Notes: generated from the letters alone by a model not told the origin. 64,000 bases of DNA from Neobacillus notoginsengisoli (GCF_003515685.1 NZ_QWEG01000003.1:124001-188000); one strand, 5' to 3'; counted from the stretch's first letter, positions 8,829 through 17,240 are shown. Numbers and translations: made by a program.

Positions 8829-9338
8829 TTATGCAAGATTTTTTGCTGTTTCTTTACTCTTGAACACTGTTTTGCGAATGAATGGGATGACCCAGCGGTC
8901 TAAACCATAACGGCCAGCATTGTACCCGGCGAACAGAATGATCGCGCCAAGGAAAATGTCTGTCGGGTTATGGGAGACAGTGCCCGCAAGCATAAAGCTG
9001 AAGTTCATTACAAGGCCAAAGAACATGGCCGCAGTAGTCAAACAGCCGAGAATAAGTCCAAGCCCGACAAGGAATTCGCCAAGCGGAATGATCGTATTGA
9101 AAATGTCCGCATTGGGGATTGCAAAGCTATTCAGGAAATCTACATACCAGCCGTAAACTGCTGCACCGTCCGGGCCTTTCACAGGGTTTGCTACCGCGCC
9201 TTTCAAAAATCCAGATGCGTCAAAGCCGCCAGTTAATTTATGATAGCCTGCAGTCAACCAAGAATAACCAAGATAAAGACGAAGAACCGTAAGAATGCCA
9301 GCTGCGATTTTGTTGTTTCTTAAAAAGTTTACAATCAT
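8829..9338 (-). CDS. DoxX family membrane protein
   Basis: 169 residues with four hydrophobic segments. RLYLGYSWLTAGYHKLTGG near the N-terminus and GEFLVGLGLILGCLTTAAMF in the middle are DoxX/TQO-small-subunit hallmarks. The family includes thiosulfate:quinone oxidoreductase subunits and many uncharacterised membrane proteins linked to thiol or redox stress. The start ATG follows GGAG. It is monocistronic and convergent with ykuD. Confidence 0.82.
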   Translation of the reverse strand: MIVNFLRNNKIAAGILTVLRLYLGYSWLTAGYHKLTGGFDASGFLKGAVANPVKGPDGAAVYGWYVDFLNSFAIPNADIFNTIIPLGEFLVGLGLILGCLTTAAMFFGLVMNFSFMLAGTVSHNPTDIFLGAIILFAGYNAGRYGLDRWVIPFIRKTVFKSKETAKNLA

Positions 9339-9627
9339 TTTATTTCACTCCTTGTGGGTTATTAATCTTTCTATGGTTAAAATATATCATTTAATTTTTT
9401 CGATGAGTGAGTTTTGTCACCCATTTCACAAAGCTGTAAAAATGTTTTGAACAAATTATGACTAGCAAGAAATGACTAGTTGCTTAGCCGTTAAGTACTA
9501 CCTAAACCATCTTTGGAATAGTCATGTTTGGGTAGAGGATTGCTTCCGTTTCTTAAACAAGCAGGAAAGGTCTGATTTTGCTACTATATAGGTTGAAATA
9601 GATATTTTCTTTTTAAGGTGAATCTTG

Positions 9628-9720
9628 GTTGATTTGCGCTTCAGGCACTTCGCTTTCTGCGGGGTCCCCACCTTGCCGCCGCATCCCGCAGGAGTCTTCG
9701 TGCCTTCCGCTTCAATCAAC
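9628..9720. repeat. Dispersed GTTGATT/AATCAAC element, short copy (93 bp)
   Basis: The ends are GTTGATT (9628) and AATCAAC (9714-9720). The interior has the conserved block GGGTCCCCACCTTGCCGC, then CATCCCGCAGGAGTC and TGCCTTCCGCTTC. It matches three other copies (53809, 56895, 63701) but lacks their left portion. It lies in the 450-bp gap between the doxX-like and nuclease genes. The rest of that gap is A+T-rich with no feature I can name. Confidence 0.8.
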
Positions 9721-9791
9721 CATCTTCCTTGCCTAATTTATTAAAAAATTAATTTCAACCAATATAGAAACGTTAGAAATGTGAGGTCATT

Positions 9792-10556
9792 ATGAGAAAC
9801 AAGAGAATACAAAGCCTTATTTTGCTCCTGCTCAGTTTGTTTTTGATAGCGGGGTGCACGGTTTCAAAGCAGTCGCCAGAAACAGGAAAGGTTCCAGCAG
9901 CGCTGGAACCAGTGAACGGGCGCATCCCCGCAGAGGTCATAAGGAATGTGGACGGGGATACCGTTGTTATTAAACTTGAAGGAAGGGAAGAAACGGTCAG
10001 GCTGCTATGTGTAGATACGCCCGAAACCCAGCATCCTCGATTGGGCGTCCAGCCATTCGGCCCGGAAGCCTCCGATTTTGCAAAAAAGGTCTTGCATCCG
10101 GGCAAGAAAATTGAGGTCGAGCCGGGAGTGAATTGGGGCAGGGACAAGTATGGAAGATTGCTTGCCTACATCTATGTCGAAGGCGAAATGTTCAACGAAA
10201 TGCTTCTTGAAAAAGGCTTGGCAAGAGTCGCTTATGTTTATCCGCCAAACACTAAATATGTCGATCAGTTTTACGAAATTCAGGATCAGGCGAAAAAAGC
10301 AGAGGCGGGGATTTGGTCGATCGAGAATTACTCGACGGAGGATGGGTTTCAATCCGAAGCAGCACAAAAGCCTGGCGCAGTAAAGAACGGAGGAGGGAAA
10401 CAAACTGCCTGCTTCGGCAAAATTAAAGGCAATCCCAACTCAAAAATATATCATGTTCCAGGCGGTTCATACTATCATACAAAAATTAAGGAGATTATTT
10501 GGTTTTGCTCAGAAAAAGAGGCAGAGAAGGCGGGCTACCGGAAATCGAAAAGGTGA
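9792..10556 (+). CDS. Thermonuclease-family (SNase) lipoprotein
   Basis: 254 residues. A lipoprotein signal peptide ends at the lipobox LIAGC (Cys22). The staphylococcal nuclease domain spans ~47-165, with VDGDTVVI, VRLLCVDTPET and DKYGRLLAYIY supplying the usual catalytic Asp, Arg and Glu positions. The C-terminal ~45 residues (GKIKGNPNSKIYHVPGG, ...YYHTKIKEIIWFCSEKEAEKAGYRKS) form the small Ada-like cap seen on many Gram-positive secreted nucleases. The product probably degrades nucleic acids at the outer membrane face. It is a single gene ending in a terminator shared with mntR. Confidence 0.88.
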   Translation: MRNKRIQSLILLLLSLFLIAGCTVSKQSPETGKVPAALEPVNGRIPAEVIRNVDGDTVVIKLEGREETVRLLCVDTPETQHPRLGVQPFGPEASDFAKKVLHPGKKIEVEPGVNWGRDKYGRLLAYIYVEGEMFNEMLLEKGLARVAYVYPPNTKYVDQFYEIQDQAKKAEAGIWSIENYSTEDGFQSEAAQKPGAVKNGGGKQTACFGKIKGNPNSKIYHVPGGSYYHTKIKEIIWFCSEKEAEKAGYRKSKR

Positions 10557-10603
10557 CGCTTGGCTTTTGAATGCGCCTAGGCAATAGGCCCGACACAAAT
10601 AAG

Positions 10604-10632
10604 CAAGCTGGTGCTTAGCCAGCTTGTTTTTA
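10604..10632 (+). terminator. Terminator after the nuclease gene
   Basis: Stem CAAGCTGG / CCAGCTTG with a 7-base loop, followed by TTTTT on the plus strand. It overlaps the last bases of the convergent mntR gene. Confidence 0.75.
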
Positions 10633-11061
10633 AGTTTCATTTTCACTTTCAGTCTTTTCCTGGATTTCTTTCAGTCTGGAGAGAAGCGTGGGATCGCCCT
10701 GGAGTAGCTGGACTAGGTCGCCAATCCGGTCGATTGCGTTCCAGCTTAAATGATGTTCAATCCCTTCAACATCATCATAAATATTTTCCTCTTCCACTCC
10801 AATCAAGTTTAAAAAAAGCTCAAGCAAGTCATGCCTGTAAACAAGCCGCTTGCCAATTTTTTTGCCTTTCGGCGTCAAGGTGAGGCCCCGGTATTTTTCA
10901 TAAATAAGATAATTATCTTTATCAAGCTTTTGAACCATTTTTGTGACAGCTGAGGGCTGTACAGACAAATTGCCCGCGATATCCGATACTCGCGCATAGC
11001 CTTTCTGTTCAATCAGCAAATAAATCTGTTCTATGTAATCTTCCATGCTCGGTGTAGGCAT
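10630..11061 (-). CDS. mntR: Manganese transport regulator MntR (DtxR family)
   Basis: 143 residues, close to Bacillus subtilis MntR in length. The N-terminal winged helix ([28 protein letters not shown]) and the dimerisation half are both present. All six manganese ligands fall at the B. subtilis positions: Asp8, Glu11, His77, Glu99, Glu102 and His103. MntR represses Mn(II) uptake genes when manganese is plentiful and activates efflux genes. ATG 11061 gives the canonical N-terminus. No uptake gene is adjacent; a Mn riboswitch elsewhere in the window (52222) supports an active manganese circuit. Confidence 0.93.
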   Translation of the reverse strand: MPTPSMEDYIEQIYLLIEQKGYARVSDIAGNLSVQPSAVTKMVQKLDKDNYLIYEKYRGLTLTPKGKKIGKRLVYRHDLLELFLNLIGVEEENIYDDVEGIEHHLSWNAIDRIGDLVQLLQGDPTLLSRLKEIQEKTESENET

Positions 11062-11204
11062 CTTCTTCCCACTTTCATACACATACTATCTATTATTATA
11101 TAAGACTGTATTGGCTGTTACAAGGATTCGGCCGGCGGTGACTGATTAAAGAACAAAACCCATTTAGTTTTCAATCAACACCAACTTGAGTGAAACCCGC
11201 TAAG

Positions 11205-11890
11205 GTTGTCACGCAAAGAACGGATGAGTGACAATAATCAGCGAAAAATCAGCTTGGTTGTCACGCAAAGCATGGTTGAGTGACAACAATCAGGTAAAAC
11301 CCGCTACGGTTGTCACGCAAAGCATGGATGAGTGACAACAATCAAGAAAAAACCGCTTAGGTTGTCACGCAAAGCACGGATGAGTGACAACAATCAGGAA
11401 AAACCCGCTACGGTTGTCACGCAAAGCATGGATGAGTGACAACAATCTGGAAAAACCCGCTAAGATTGTCACGCAAAGCATGGATGAGTGACAACAATCA
11501 GCGAAAAATCAGCTTGGTTGTCACGCAAAGCATGGTTGAGTGACAACAATCAAGAAAAAACCGCTTAGGTTGTCACGCAAAGCACGGATGAGTGACAACA
11601 ATCTGGAAAAACCCGCTACGGTTGTCACGCAAAGCACGGATGAGTGACAACAATCTGGAAAAACTCGCTTAGGTTGTCACACATAGCACGGATGAGTGAC
11701 AACAATCTGGAAAAACTCGCTTAGGTTGTCACGCAAAGCACGGATGAGTGACAACAATCAAGAAAAACCCGCTAAGCTTGTCACGCAAAGCACGGATGAG
11801 TGACAACAATCAAGAAAAACCCGCTTAGGTTGTCACGCAAAGCACGAATGAGTGACAACAATCAAGAAAAACCCGCTAAGGTTGTCACGC
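11205..11890. repeat. 52-bp phased palindrome array B (14 copies)
   Basis: GTTGTCAC or a one-base variant begins at 11205 and then at every 52nd base up to 11881, 14 times without an indel. In the first thirteen it pairs with GTGACAAC (or GTGACAAT) after a 15-base loop (typically GCAAAGCACGGATGA). The 21-bp linkers resemble AATCAAGAAAAACCCGCTAAG with minor variation. The last copy is cut after its left arm, and a decayed half-unit precedes the first. Units at 11257 and 11517 share unusual bases (AATCAGCTTG before, CATGGTTGAG inside), which suggests a 260-bp five-unit duplication. The array lies between the mntR start and the protease terminator. Confidence 0.97.
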
Positions 11891-11913
11891 AACACGGCTT
11901 GAGCGGTAAACGA

Positions 11914-11948
11914 CAAAAAAACCGGGTCCCAGAAAATATGGGACCCGG
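11914..11948 (-). terminator. Terminator of the M6 protease gene
   Basis: Perfect stem CCGGGTCCCA / TGGGACCCGG with a 7-base loop. On the minus strand it is followed by seven T residues. It separates the protease gene from array B. Confidence 0.92.
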
Positions 11949-11961
11949 CATTATACAACAC

Positions 11962-13800
11962 TTATTTTTTTGAGCTGTCGGCATTGTAGAAGAACTTGGC
12001 GGTAATGGAACCGTCGGCATTCTGCTTAATATCTGTTACATGGATTCCGGAATCAGCAGGAGTATTGCTTAAGCCTTTCCAGAAGTAGTAGGAGCCAGTG
12101 TGGACATTTCCGGAAACAGGAGTCAGCTTGTCGCCGGTTTTGAAGAAGTCACCGGAATCTCCGCGGTTCACATTCTTTTCAAGGTCGTACTTGCCATCTT
12201 TCTGGAGAACAGACAGGCCGTAATGCGTCACAACTGTTCCGTCGCTTGCTTTTTCGGACTGATTGTATTGGAAGCGCTTGTTCATCCAGTTTTCGACGTT
12301 GTTCGGGCGGAACCCGGCTGTCTGGTACAGGCTAATGATATTTTCGTCCACATGCCATGCCAAGAGGCCTTGGGAATCCTTGCCCTGGCGGATCAGTCCT
12401 TCGTTAAAGCCGCTTTGCTGAACGTTTTCGAATAGGAAGTATTCCGTTCCATTGGAACCAGGAACGTCCATTTTCACAATCGCATTGTCCTCATTCGCTT
12501 TATCAACAGGCGGAAGGGTGATTGTCTGAACGCCATCTTCAGGTTTCACTTCTTTCGGATTAACCCACCCTAGGAATACCTTCGAGAATGGATCGAAGTG
12601 GGTAGGCGAGTTGCCGGAGAATTGTGGAGCATCCGGATAACGCATCCAGGAACCGCCAGACATCATCGAATAGTTACCGGTACCTTCAGACGAATAAACT
12701 GTGTCATAGAAGTCAGGCAAGCCAAGGGCATGGCCGAATTCGTGCGCATAAACACCAGTCTGGGCAGGGAATGGACCGTCTTTTAGTTCGTCCTTGTACG
12801 TATCTGTCGCTGCATCGTAACCGGCGACGTTTCCGCCGATACCGGGCTGAATGTTGTAGTTGTTCACAATCACGCCGTCATACGTCATGTCTTCTGCAAT
12901 TGTCTTATTCATCCATTCTGCCTGTGGCATACTTGCATGAACATCAGCCGGTTTGCCAGTTTCGTAGTACTTGCCATAATAAAGCGCGCTCAGCAAGTTC
13001 CACTTATGGGACCACCATTGAGCAGGATCACGGCTAAACTCAGCACCGGTGCCTTCATGAACGATAAATACATTTGGCACTTCACCATTTTCATCCGCAT
13101 ACTTGGAGAAATCGATTTGGTCGTCAGCAGCTTTCAACAGGTCACGGACAAACTCACCTGTACGCGCGTCACCATTCACATTGCCAAGAACATACTCCCC
13201 ATTCTCAGCATAGGTGCCATCCTGGTCAAGATAGTAGGAAGCACCTTTTGGCATCTCAATCCATTCCAGTGCGGCATTCTCAAGGTGGACAAGGTTTGTT
13301 TTGCCATAGGAAGATTCCTTATAAACATTCTGCATCGTTTTGTTTGTTGGCGCCTTTACGCCATTATGCTCGGCATATTTCGCAAAATAGGGGAGCTCAT
13401 ACGGATTGTACTCCGTGCCAAAAATTAGATCCTCATAGTATTTACCTGGAACCTGGCCTTTCAAGTCGCCCTTTGGCTCATCCTCGTCCTTATATTTTGC
13501 CAGGAGAACGAGTACAGGAATATCGCCGCTCGCTTTTTTATAAGCCACATGATTGTCGCCGGCCTGATTGAACTTCTTGCCATTGGCAATCTTCTCGGCC
13601 GGATCCGATTTGGAAACCTCGAACCCTTCCTTTTTGGCCCTGTCAGCGAGCTCAGGGGAGGCACTCGTATAATGAGCAAGACTTAATTGATATGTATTAT
13701 CTGAATTCGCCTCAGTCCCGCTTGGCGCCTGAAAGCCGGCGAAACCAATGCTGCCGGCCAATGTCAATGCCAGCGCTGATTTTGAAAGAACCTTTAACAA
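11962..13800 (-). CDS. Secreted immune inhibitor A-type M6 metalloprotease
   Basis: About 612 residues. A signal peptide (LKVLSKSALALTLAGSIGFA) precedes a propeptide-like region and the catalytic domain with the zinc motif HEFGHALGLPD at about residue 355; GNYSMMSGGSWM lies about 20 residues after it. WHVDEN and a C-terminal beta-rich region follow. M6 proteases of the immune inhibitor A group are secreted zinc enzymes that cleave host or environmental proteins. At about 600 residues it is shorter than the ~790-residue Bacillus thuringiensis protein, so the C-terminal domains are reduced. TTG 13800 sits eight bases after GGAG; GTG 13809 and 13806 lie too close to that site. Confidence 0.88.
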   Translation of the reverse strand: MLKVLSKSALALTLAGSIGFAGFQAPSGTEANSDNTYQLSLAHYTSASPELADRAKKEGFEVSKSDPAEKIANGKKFNQAGDNHVAYKKASGDIPVLVLLAKYKDEDEPKGDLKGQVPGKYYEDLIFGTEYNPYELPYFAKYAEHNGVKAPTNKTMQNVYKESSYGKTNLVHLENAALEWIEMPKGASYYLDQDGTYAENGEYVLGNVNGDARTGEFVRDLLKAADDQIDFSKYADENGEVPNVFIVHEGTGAEFSRDPAQWWSHKWNLLSALYYGKYYETGKPADVHASMPQAEWMNKTIAEDMTYDGVIVNNYNIQPGIGGNVAGYDAATDTYKDELKDGPFPAQTGVYAHEFGHALGLPDFYDTVYSSEGTGNYSMMSGGSWMRYPDAPQFSGNSPTHFDPFSKVFLGWVNPKEVKPEDGVQTITLPPVDKANEDNAIVKMDVPGSNGTEYFLFENVQQSGFNEGLIRQGKDSQGLLAWHVDENIISLYQTAGFRPNNVENWMNKRFQYNQSEKASDGTVVTHYGLSVLQKDGKYDLEKNVNRGDSGDFFKTGDKLTPVSGNVHTGSYYFWKGLSNTPADSGIHVTDIKQNADGSITAKFFYNADSSKK

Positions 13801-14056
13801 AAACACCACTCCTTTACTTTGATACTCAAAATATATCAGAATAGTTTGTAAACATACATCCGACTTTTACATCAATTTCAAAAATTAGAAAAAATGAAAC
13901 ATTTCACAAAATAGACACAAAAGTGAAACTATTCTACTGATAAAAAGTTTATTTTTGGAAAAAGATTGGAATGATATGGGTTAAAAGAACTACAAGAAGA
14001 GGGGGAATGCAGAAAAAATATAGGGTTAAAAAAGGGGAGTTTCATCAAACACGAAA
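13801..14056. other. Upstream region of the protease gene
   Basis: A+T-rich DNA that should hold the protease promoter. It contains TTTCACAAAATAGACAC and AAGTGAAAC runs but no clear operator. No convincing reading frame is present; a 33-codon frame from ATG 14008 runs into a terminator-like hairpin and I do not count it. Confidence 0.4.
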
Positions 14057-14086
14057 AAAGGTGCAAACAATCCTGTTCGCACCTTT
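14057..14086 (-). terminator. Terminator for a small minus-strand unit
   Basis: Stem AAAGGTGC / GCACCTTT extended inward by AACA/TGTT. Followed by six T residues on the minus strand. It implies transcription from the right, over the remnant at 14092-14294. Confidence 0.7.
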
Positions 14087-14091
14087 CTTCT

Positions 14092-14294
14092 TATTCCGCT
14101 ACTAGCGGAACCATTCCCTTTGTCCCGAAAACTTCAGGACTTACAACTTCCACGGCTTAGGTAACAATTTGCACGGGGTCTAATCGATTTTAAATATATC
14201 GGTTATAGACGAGTGTGCCTTTCGACACCTCTGCAAATGTCCCTTCACCACTTGCAAGCCCAAGAACTAACCTTTGAGTCGCTGTTACTTTCAA
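14092..14294 (-). pseudogene. Small or broken minus-strand coding region
   Basis: A TTG at 14294 behind an AGGAGGG site opens a 34-residue frame, MKVTATQRLVLGLASGEG then TFAEVSKGTLVYNRYI, with its stop at 14190. About 35 bp further on a second frame reads VEVVSPEVFGTKGMVPLVAE and stops just before the terminator at 14057-14086. A ribosome site, two short frames and a terminator suggest a small gene broken by a stop or frameshift, or two tiny genes. I do not recognise either peptide. Confidence 0.35.
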
Positions 14295-14630
14295 TGCGTA
14301 CCAGTCCCTCCTGTTTTGTTTTTGGTCTTGCATTATCTATATACCTCGTACACACCTGATTAAACGATATTTTTAAAAAACCCTACTGGCAAAATGAACC
14401 ATGTTTGCGAAAAGAAAACAATTACTCAGGGACGCAGATGCCTGCAAAGATTCAGAGTGTAAATAGGGAAAACAGTCTCAGTTCAAATTCATTTTTGCCG
14501 AAAAAGGAAGGCTGAAAACAAAATGTTATCAGCTATTAGTATCTGGTGATAATTATCACAGTATTTTCATTTTCACAGGTATACAATAGAAAAAAGGCTT
14601 CTATTTTGAATAAAGAAAAGAGGAATTAAC
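14295..14630. other. Divergent intergenic region, no gene seen
   Basis: About 335 bp of A+T-rich DNA between the small minus-strand unit and the nitronate monooxygenase gene. It probably carries promoters for both. I find no hairpin, repeat or reading frame with a ribosome site. Confidence 0.4.
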
Positions 14631-15596
14631 TTGAAACTTCCACAATTAAAAATCGGCCATATGGTTTCAAAATACCCAATTATCCAAGGTGGGATGGGCG
14701 TCGGCATATCGTTAAGCGGTCTAGCTTCTGCGGTGGCAGCTGTTGGAGGGATCGGAATCATTTCCGGAACCGGCATCACAACCGATGAACTCCGTTTCCA
14801 TATTAGAAGGGCGCGCGAGCTGTCAAAAGGCAAAGGCTATATTGGCGTGAATGTTTTATTTGCTGTGAATGATTTTGCTGAACAAATGAAAGCCGCTCTT
14901 GAAGAAAAGGTCGACTTTATTATTTCTGGCGCCGGCATTTCCCGGGATATGTATGCATGGGGGAAAGAAGCCGGTATTCCCGTGTTGAGTATCGTTTCAT
15001 CCGCAAAACTTGCCAGGCTGTCACAAAGGCTCGGCGCTTCCGCTGTTGTAGTCGAAGGGTTTGAAGCGGGGGGCCATTTAGGGACAGACCGTCCAATGTT
15101 CGATATTTTGCCTGAAGTTGTCGAGGCCGTTACGATTCCGGTCATTGCCGCGGGCGGCATTTTGACTGGAGCGGATGTTGCAAAAGCAATCAGTCTCGGT
15201 GCATCCGGGGTCCAAATGGGAACACGGTTTGTCGCAAGTGAAGAATGCGATGCCCCGCTTGCGTTTAAGCAAAAATATGTGGAAGCGAAACAAGAAGACA
15301 TTGTCCTTGTCAAAACAACCGTCGGACTAGAGGGACGGGCGATCCGCAACACTTTCACTGAGATTATTAAGGATGACGGAAAGTTTAAGGTCGCAAAATG
15401 CCTTGATTGCCTGAAGTCATGTTCGTACCGTTTTTGCACGATGGATTCGCTCCTTCGTTCATTAAAGGGTGATGTTGATATGGGCCTCGTCTTCGCCGGT
15501 GCCCGTGTGGCGGAAATTAAAGATATTTTGCCAGTGAGCGACATCATTGGCAAAATTGCCAAAGAGTATCATTTGGCAACAGAACAAGCAGTTTAA
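14631..15596 (+). CDS. Nitronate monooxygenase / NAD(P)H flavin oxidoreductase
   Basis: 321 residues, TIM barrel of the 2-nitropropane dioxygenase/FabK superfamily. KYPIIQGGMGVGISLSGLA is the FMN-binding start, SGAGISRDM and VVVEGFEAGGHLG lie in the barrel, and AAGGILTGADVAKAISLGASGVQMGTRF binds the FMN phosphate. An unusual cysteine-rich stretch, KCLDCLKSCSYRFCTMDS, occurs near residue 260. Family members oxidise alkyl nitronates or act as flavin reductases; the substrate here is unknown. The start is TTG 14631 after AAGAGGAA. Confidence 0.85.
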   Translation: MKLPQLKIGHMVSKYPIIQGGMGVGISLSGLASAVAAVGGIGIISGTGITTDELRFHIRRARELSKGKGYIGVNVLFAVNDFAEQMKAALEEKVDFIISGAGISRDMYAWGKEAGIPVLSIVSSAKLARLSQRLGASAVVVEGFEAGGHLGTDRPMFDILPEVVEAVTIPVIAAGGILTGADVAKAISLGASGVQMGTRFVASEECDAPLAFKQKYVEAKQEDIVLVKTTVGLEGRAIRNTFTEIIKDDGKFKVAKCLDCLKSCSYRFCTMDSLLRSLKGDVDMGLVFAGARVAEIKDILPVSDIIGKIAKEYHLATEQAV

Positions 15597-15682
15597 TGTA
15601 CGTTGCTTCATAAATCTGCCAACTCATTATTCGTCTTTATGTGGCATACTAACCCGGAAAACAGCTGAAGGGAAGGATGCTT

Positions 15683-16354
15683 ATGTCAATGGAATGGTTT
15701 GATCGGGTTAGCTCGGAACTGCAGGAACACCTGGAGTCGATTTGTGAGAAATATGACCAGGCAGGGCAGATGTCAGTCGAACGCAGTTCTAGGCACCCGC
15801 GAATTGAATTTTTTGTTGAGACTGACGAAGAAGGCGGGCGTGATTATTTTTGCACGCTTTTCTTTGACCCGCATAATGAAGAATTTTATATTGAAGGCTA
15901 TGACCTTGACCTTGAGCAGCCGGCAAGAACGATTTTGCCCGATATAGACAACATCATTGATGCCGTCCATGAAAGCTTCCATGAGTATATGAACGGTGAT
16001 GATGAATATGAAGACAATGGACTCGAAGACATTGATGATTTGGTCGATGATGACGATGTTACTGTCATTGCGTATTCGGACGATGAGATATATGAGGAAA
16101 TCGATGTTGAGTGGGAAACGCCTGAAGTGACGGCATTCCAAATTGACGATGAAGTAGAAGTCACCTACCAATTCGGAGTCGTTCATGGAACTGGTGACGG
16201 GGTCCTGCGCCGGGTAAACCGATTATGGACAGAGGAAGATGAACTCGTTAAGGATGAAACAAATTTCATCTTTACTAAAGAAGAGGCGGGCACAATCATC
16301 GCGATGATTGCCAGCCATATGGATGCAATGAAGGGGTACGAACTCGACGAATAG
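15683..16354 (+). CDS. Acidic protein of unknown function
   Basis: About 223 residues, very acidic, with the extreme stretch ENGLEDIDDLVDDDDVTV preceded by more Asp/Glu (residues ~105-150) between two folded-looking parts. No membrane segment, signal peptide or catalytic motif is visible. I do not recognise a named family, though conserved acidic proteins of this size are annotated as hypothetical in Bacillus. ATG 15683 is six bases after AAGG; ATG 15677 would abut the site. It is followed by a hairpin shared with the convergent small gene. Confidence 0.6.
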   Translation: MSMEWFDRVSSELQEHLESICEKYDQAGQMSVERSSRHPRIEFFVETDEEGGRDYFCTLFFDPHNEEFYIEGYDLDLEQPARTILPDIDNIIDAVHESFHEYMNGDDEYEDNGLEDIDDLVDDDDVTVIAYSDDEIYEEIDVEWETPEVTAFQIDDEVEVTYQFGVVHGTGDGVLRRVNRLWTEEDELVKDETNFIFTKEEAGTIIAMIASHMDAMKGYELDE

Positions 16355-16369
16355 CCGTGCAAAATAATA

Positions 16370-16414
16370 GACGGAGCTGATACTTGGTCTTGGAAGGACT
16401 AAGATCAGCTCCGT
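16370..16414. terminator. Bidirectional terminator
   Basis: An 11-bp perfect stem, ACGGAGCTGAT / ATCAGCTCCGT, between convergent genes. T-rich but interrupted tracts follow on both sides. Confidence 0.65.
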
Positions 16415-16452
16415 CTATGGTTTATTTCCATCTGAATTGGCCATGTTCGATA

Positions 16453-16587
16453 TTATTGGGCCCATTGTTTCATTACTTGCTCAAGGGCCTGCCGTTGAAT
16501 TTCCTCATCACTGGCCTGGGGGGTTGTAATCACATTCGTCATGTAATTTTTCCCGAGGTATTCCACTTTTACGTTTACCTGTACCAT
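16453..16587 (-). CDS. Small BA3454-type stress-response protein
   Basis: 44 residues: MVQVNVKVEYLGKNY, then MTNVITTPQASDEEI and a tail ending ALEQVMKQWAQ. The pattern of a beta hairpin with GKNYxTNV followed by an amphipathic helix ending in KQW matches the small proteins labelled BA3454-family stress-response protein in Bacillus; that link is from memory. ATG 16587 follows AAGGA at eight bases; ATG 16596 is too close to it. The gene ends near the shared hairpin. Confidence 0.65.
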   Translation of the reverse strand: MVQVNVKVEYLGKNYMTNVITTPQASDEEIQRQALEQVMKQWAQ

Positions 16588-16826
16588 TTGTACCATCCTT
16601 TCTCACTCAACATACTTTTCTGCAATAACTTCATCTACGATTTATTTACCAACTTTGCATTAGTGGTAAACAACCAACACTTTCCAGTTTATTCGCACAA
16701 ACAGCATTTATGCCTATGCAGATTGGTGGATTACTTATTTATGACGGATGTTTTGTAAAAAAGTTACAGGGTTTTATAATTTTTTTTTGCGAAGGAGGGA
16801 GGCTTTGCAGTGTAGATGAGGTTTAT

Positions 16827-16967
16827 GGGACAGTAAAGCTGCAAACTCCCGGTTTACTGTCTCAAATCTGGCGTTTACGGGACAGTAAAGCCCCAATCTT
16901 GCAGTTGATTGTCTCGAATCTAGAATCACGGAGACACTAAAACCTCAAACTCCTAGAGTGCAGTCTC
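16827..16967. repeat. 52-bp phased palindrome array C (about 3 copies)
   Basis: GGGACAGTAAA begins at 16827 and 16879, with the variant GAGACACTAAA at 16931; TGTCTC begins at 16858 and 16910, with AGTCTC at 16962. All steps are exactly 52 bp. Read as TGTCTC-N15-GGGACA (16858-16884) and TGTCTC-N15-GAGACA (16910-16936), it has the same geometry as arrays A and B. It ends about 40 bp from the 3' end of a minus-strand gene. The other ~240 bp of this gap (16588-16826) shows nothing I can name. Confidence 0.88.
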
Positions 16968-16978
16968 TTAACCAGGCC

Positions 16979-17004
16979 AAAGAAAAGCCCCCAATTCGGG
17001 AGCC
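16979..17004 (-). terminator. Terminator of the small gene at 17010
   Basis: On the minus strand GGCTCCC pairs with GGGGGCT (one U-G wobble) across GAATT and is followed by TTTTCTTT. It lies between that gene's stop codon and array C. Confidence 0.7.
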
Positions 17005-17009
17005 ACCAT

Positions 17010-17240
17010 TTACGCTTCAACGAGTAGATTCTCTTCCACAAACTTCTGCAAATCCTTTTTCTTAACAGACCGCTTTTTAAACATTGCTTCTGCCGTTTCG
17101 ACGAGGTGGAGCATGTCAGTGTCCGCCTTTAGTTCACGGAGGTCCGTTTCCCCGTTCAGCAGATCGACTGCCCTAGCCTTCACATTTGAATCATCAGTGG
17201 CATGATAAAGAATAAACGCAATACTAGTTACCTTATCCAT
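17010..17240 (-). CDS. Small conserved protein of unknown function
   Basis: 76 residues starting MDKVTSIAFILYHATDD, largely helical and charged, ending KDLQKFVEENLLVEA. ATG 17240 is eight bases after GGAGG; the frame continues five codons upstream to an ATG that lies within the ribosome site. I do not recognise the family. There are no cysteines, membrane segments or obvious ligand motifs. It is monocistronic and followed by a terminator and then array C. Confidence 0.6.
   Translation of the reverse strand: MDKVTSIAFILYHATDDSNVKARAVDLLNGETDLRELKADTDMLHLVETAEAMFKKRSVKKKDLQKFVEENLLVEA

Noticed and set aside
11205-11890. CRISPR array
   Set aside because: The 21-bp linkers are nearly identical between units, so there are no unique spacers, and no cas genes are in the window.
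12624-13571. Several plus-strand reading frames opposite the M6 protease
   Set aside because: They are shadows of the protease codons, with no ribosome sites and basic, low-information products.
14008-14109. 33-codon plus-strand frame from ATG 14008
   Set aside because: It runs into the hairpin at 14057-14086, the ribosome site is too close, and the peptide is unlike any protein I know.
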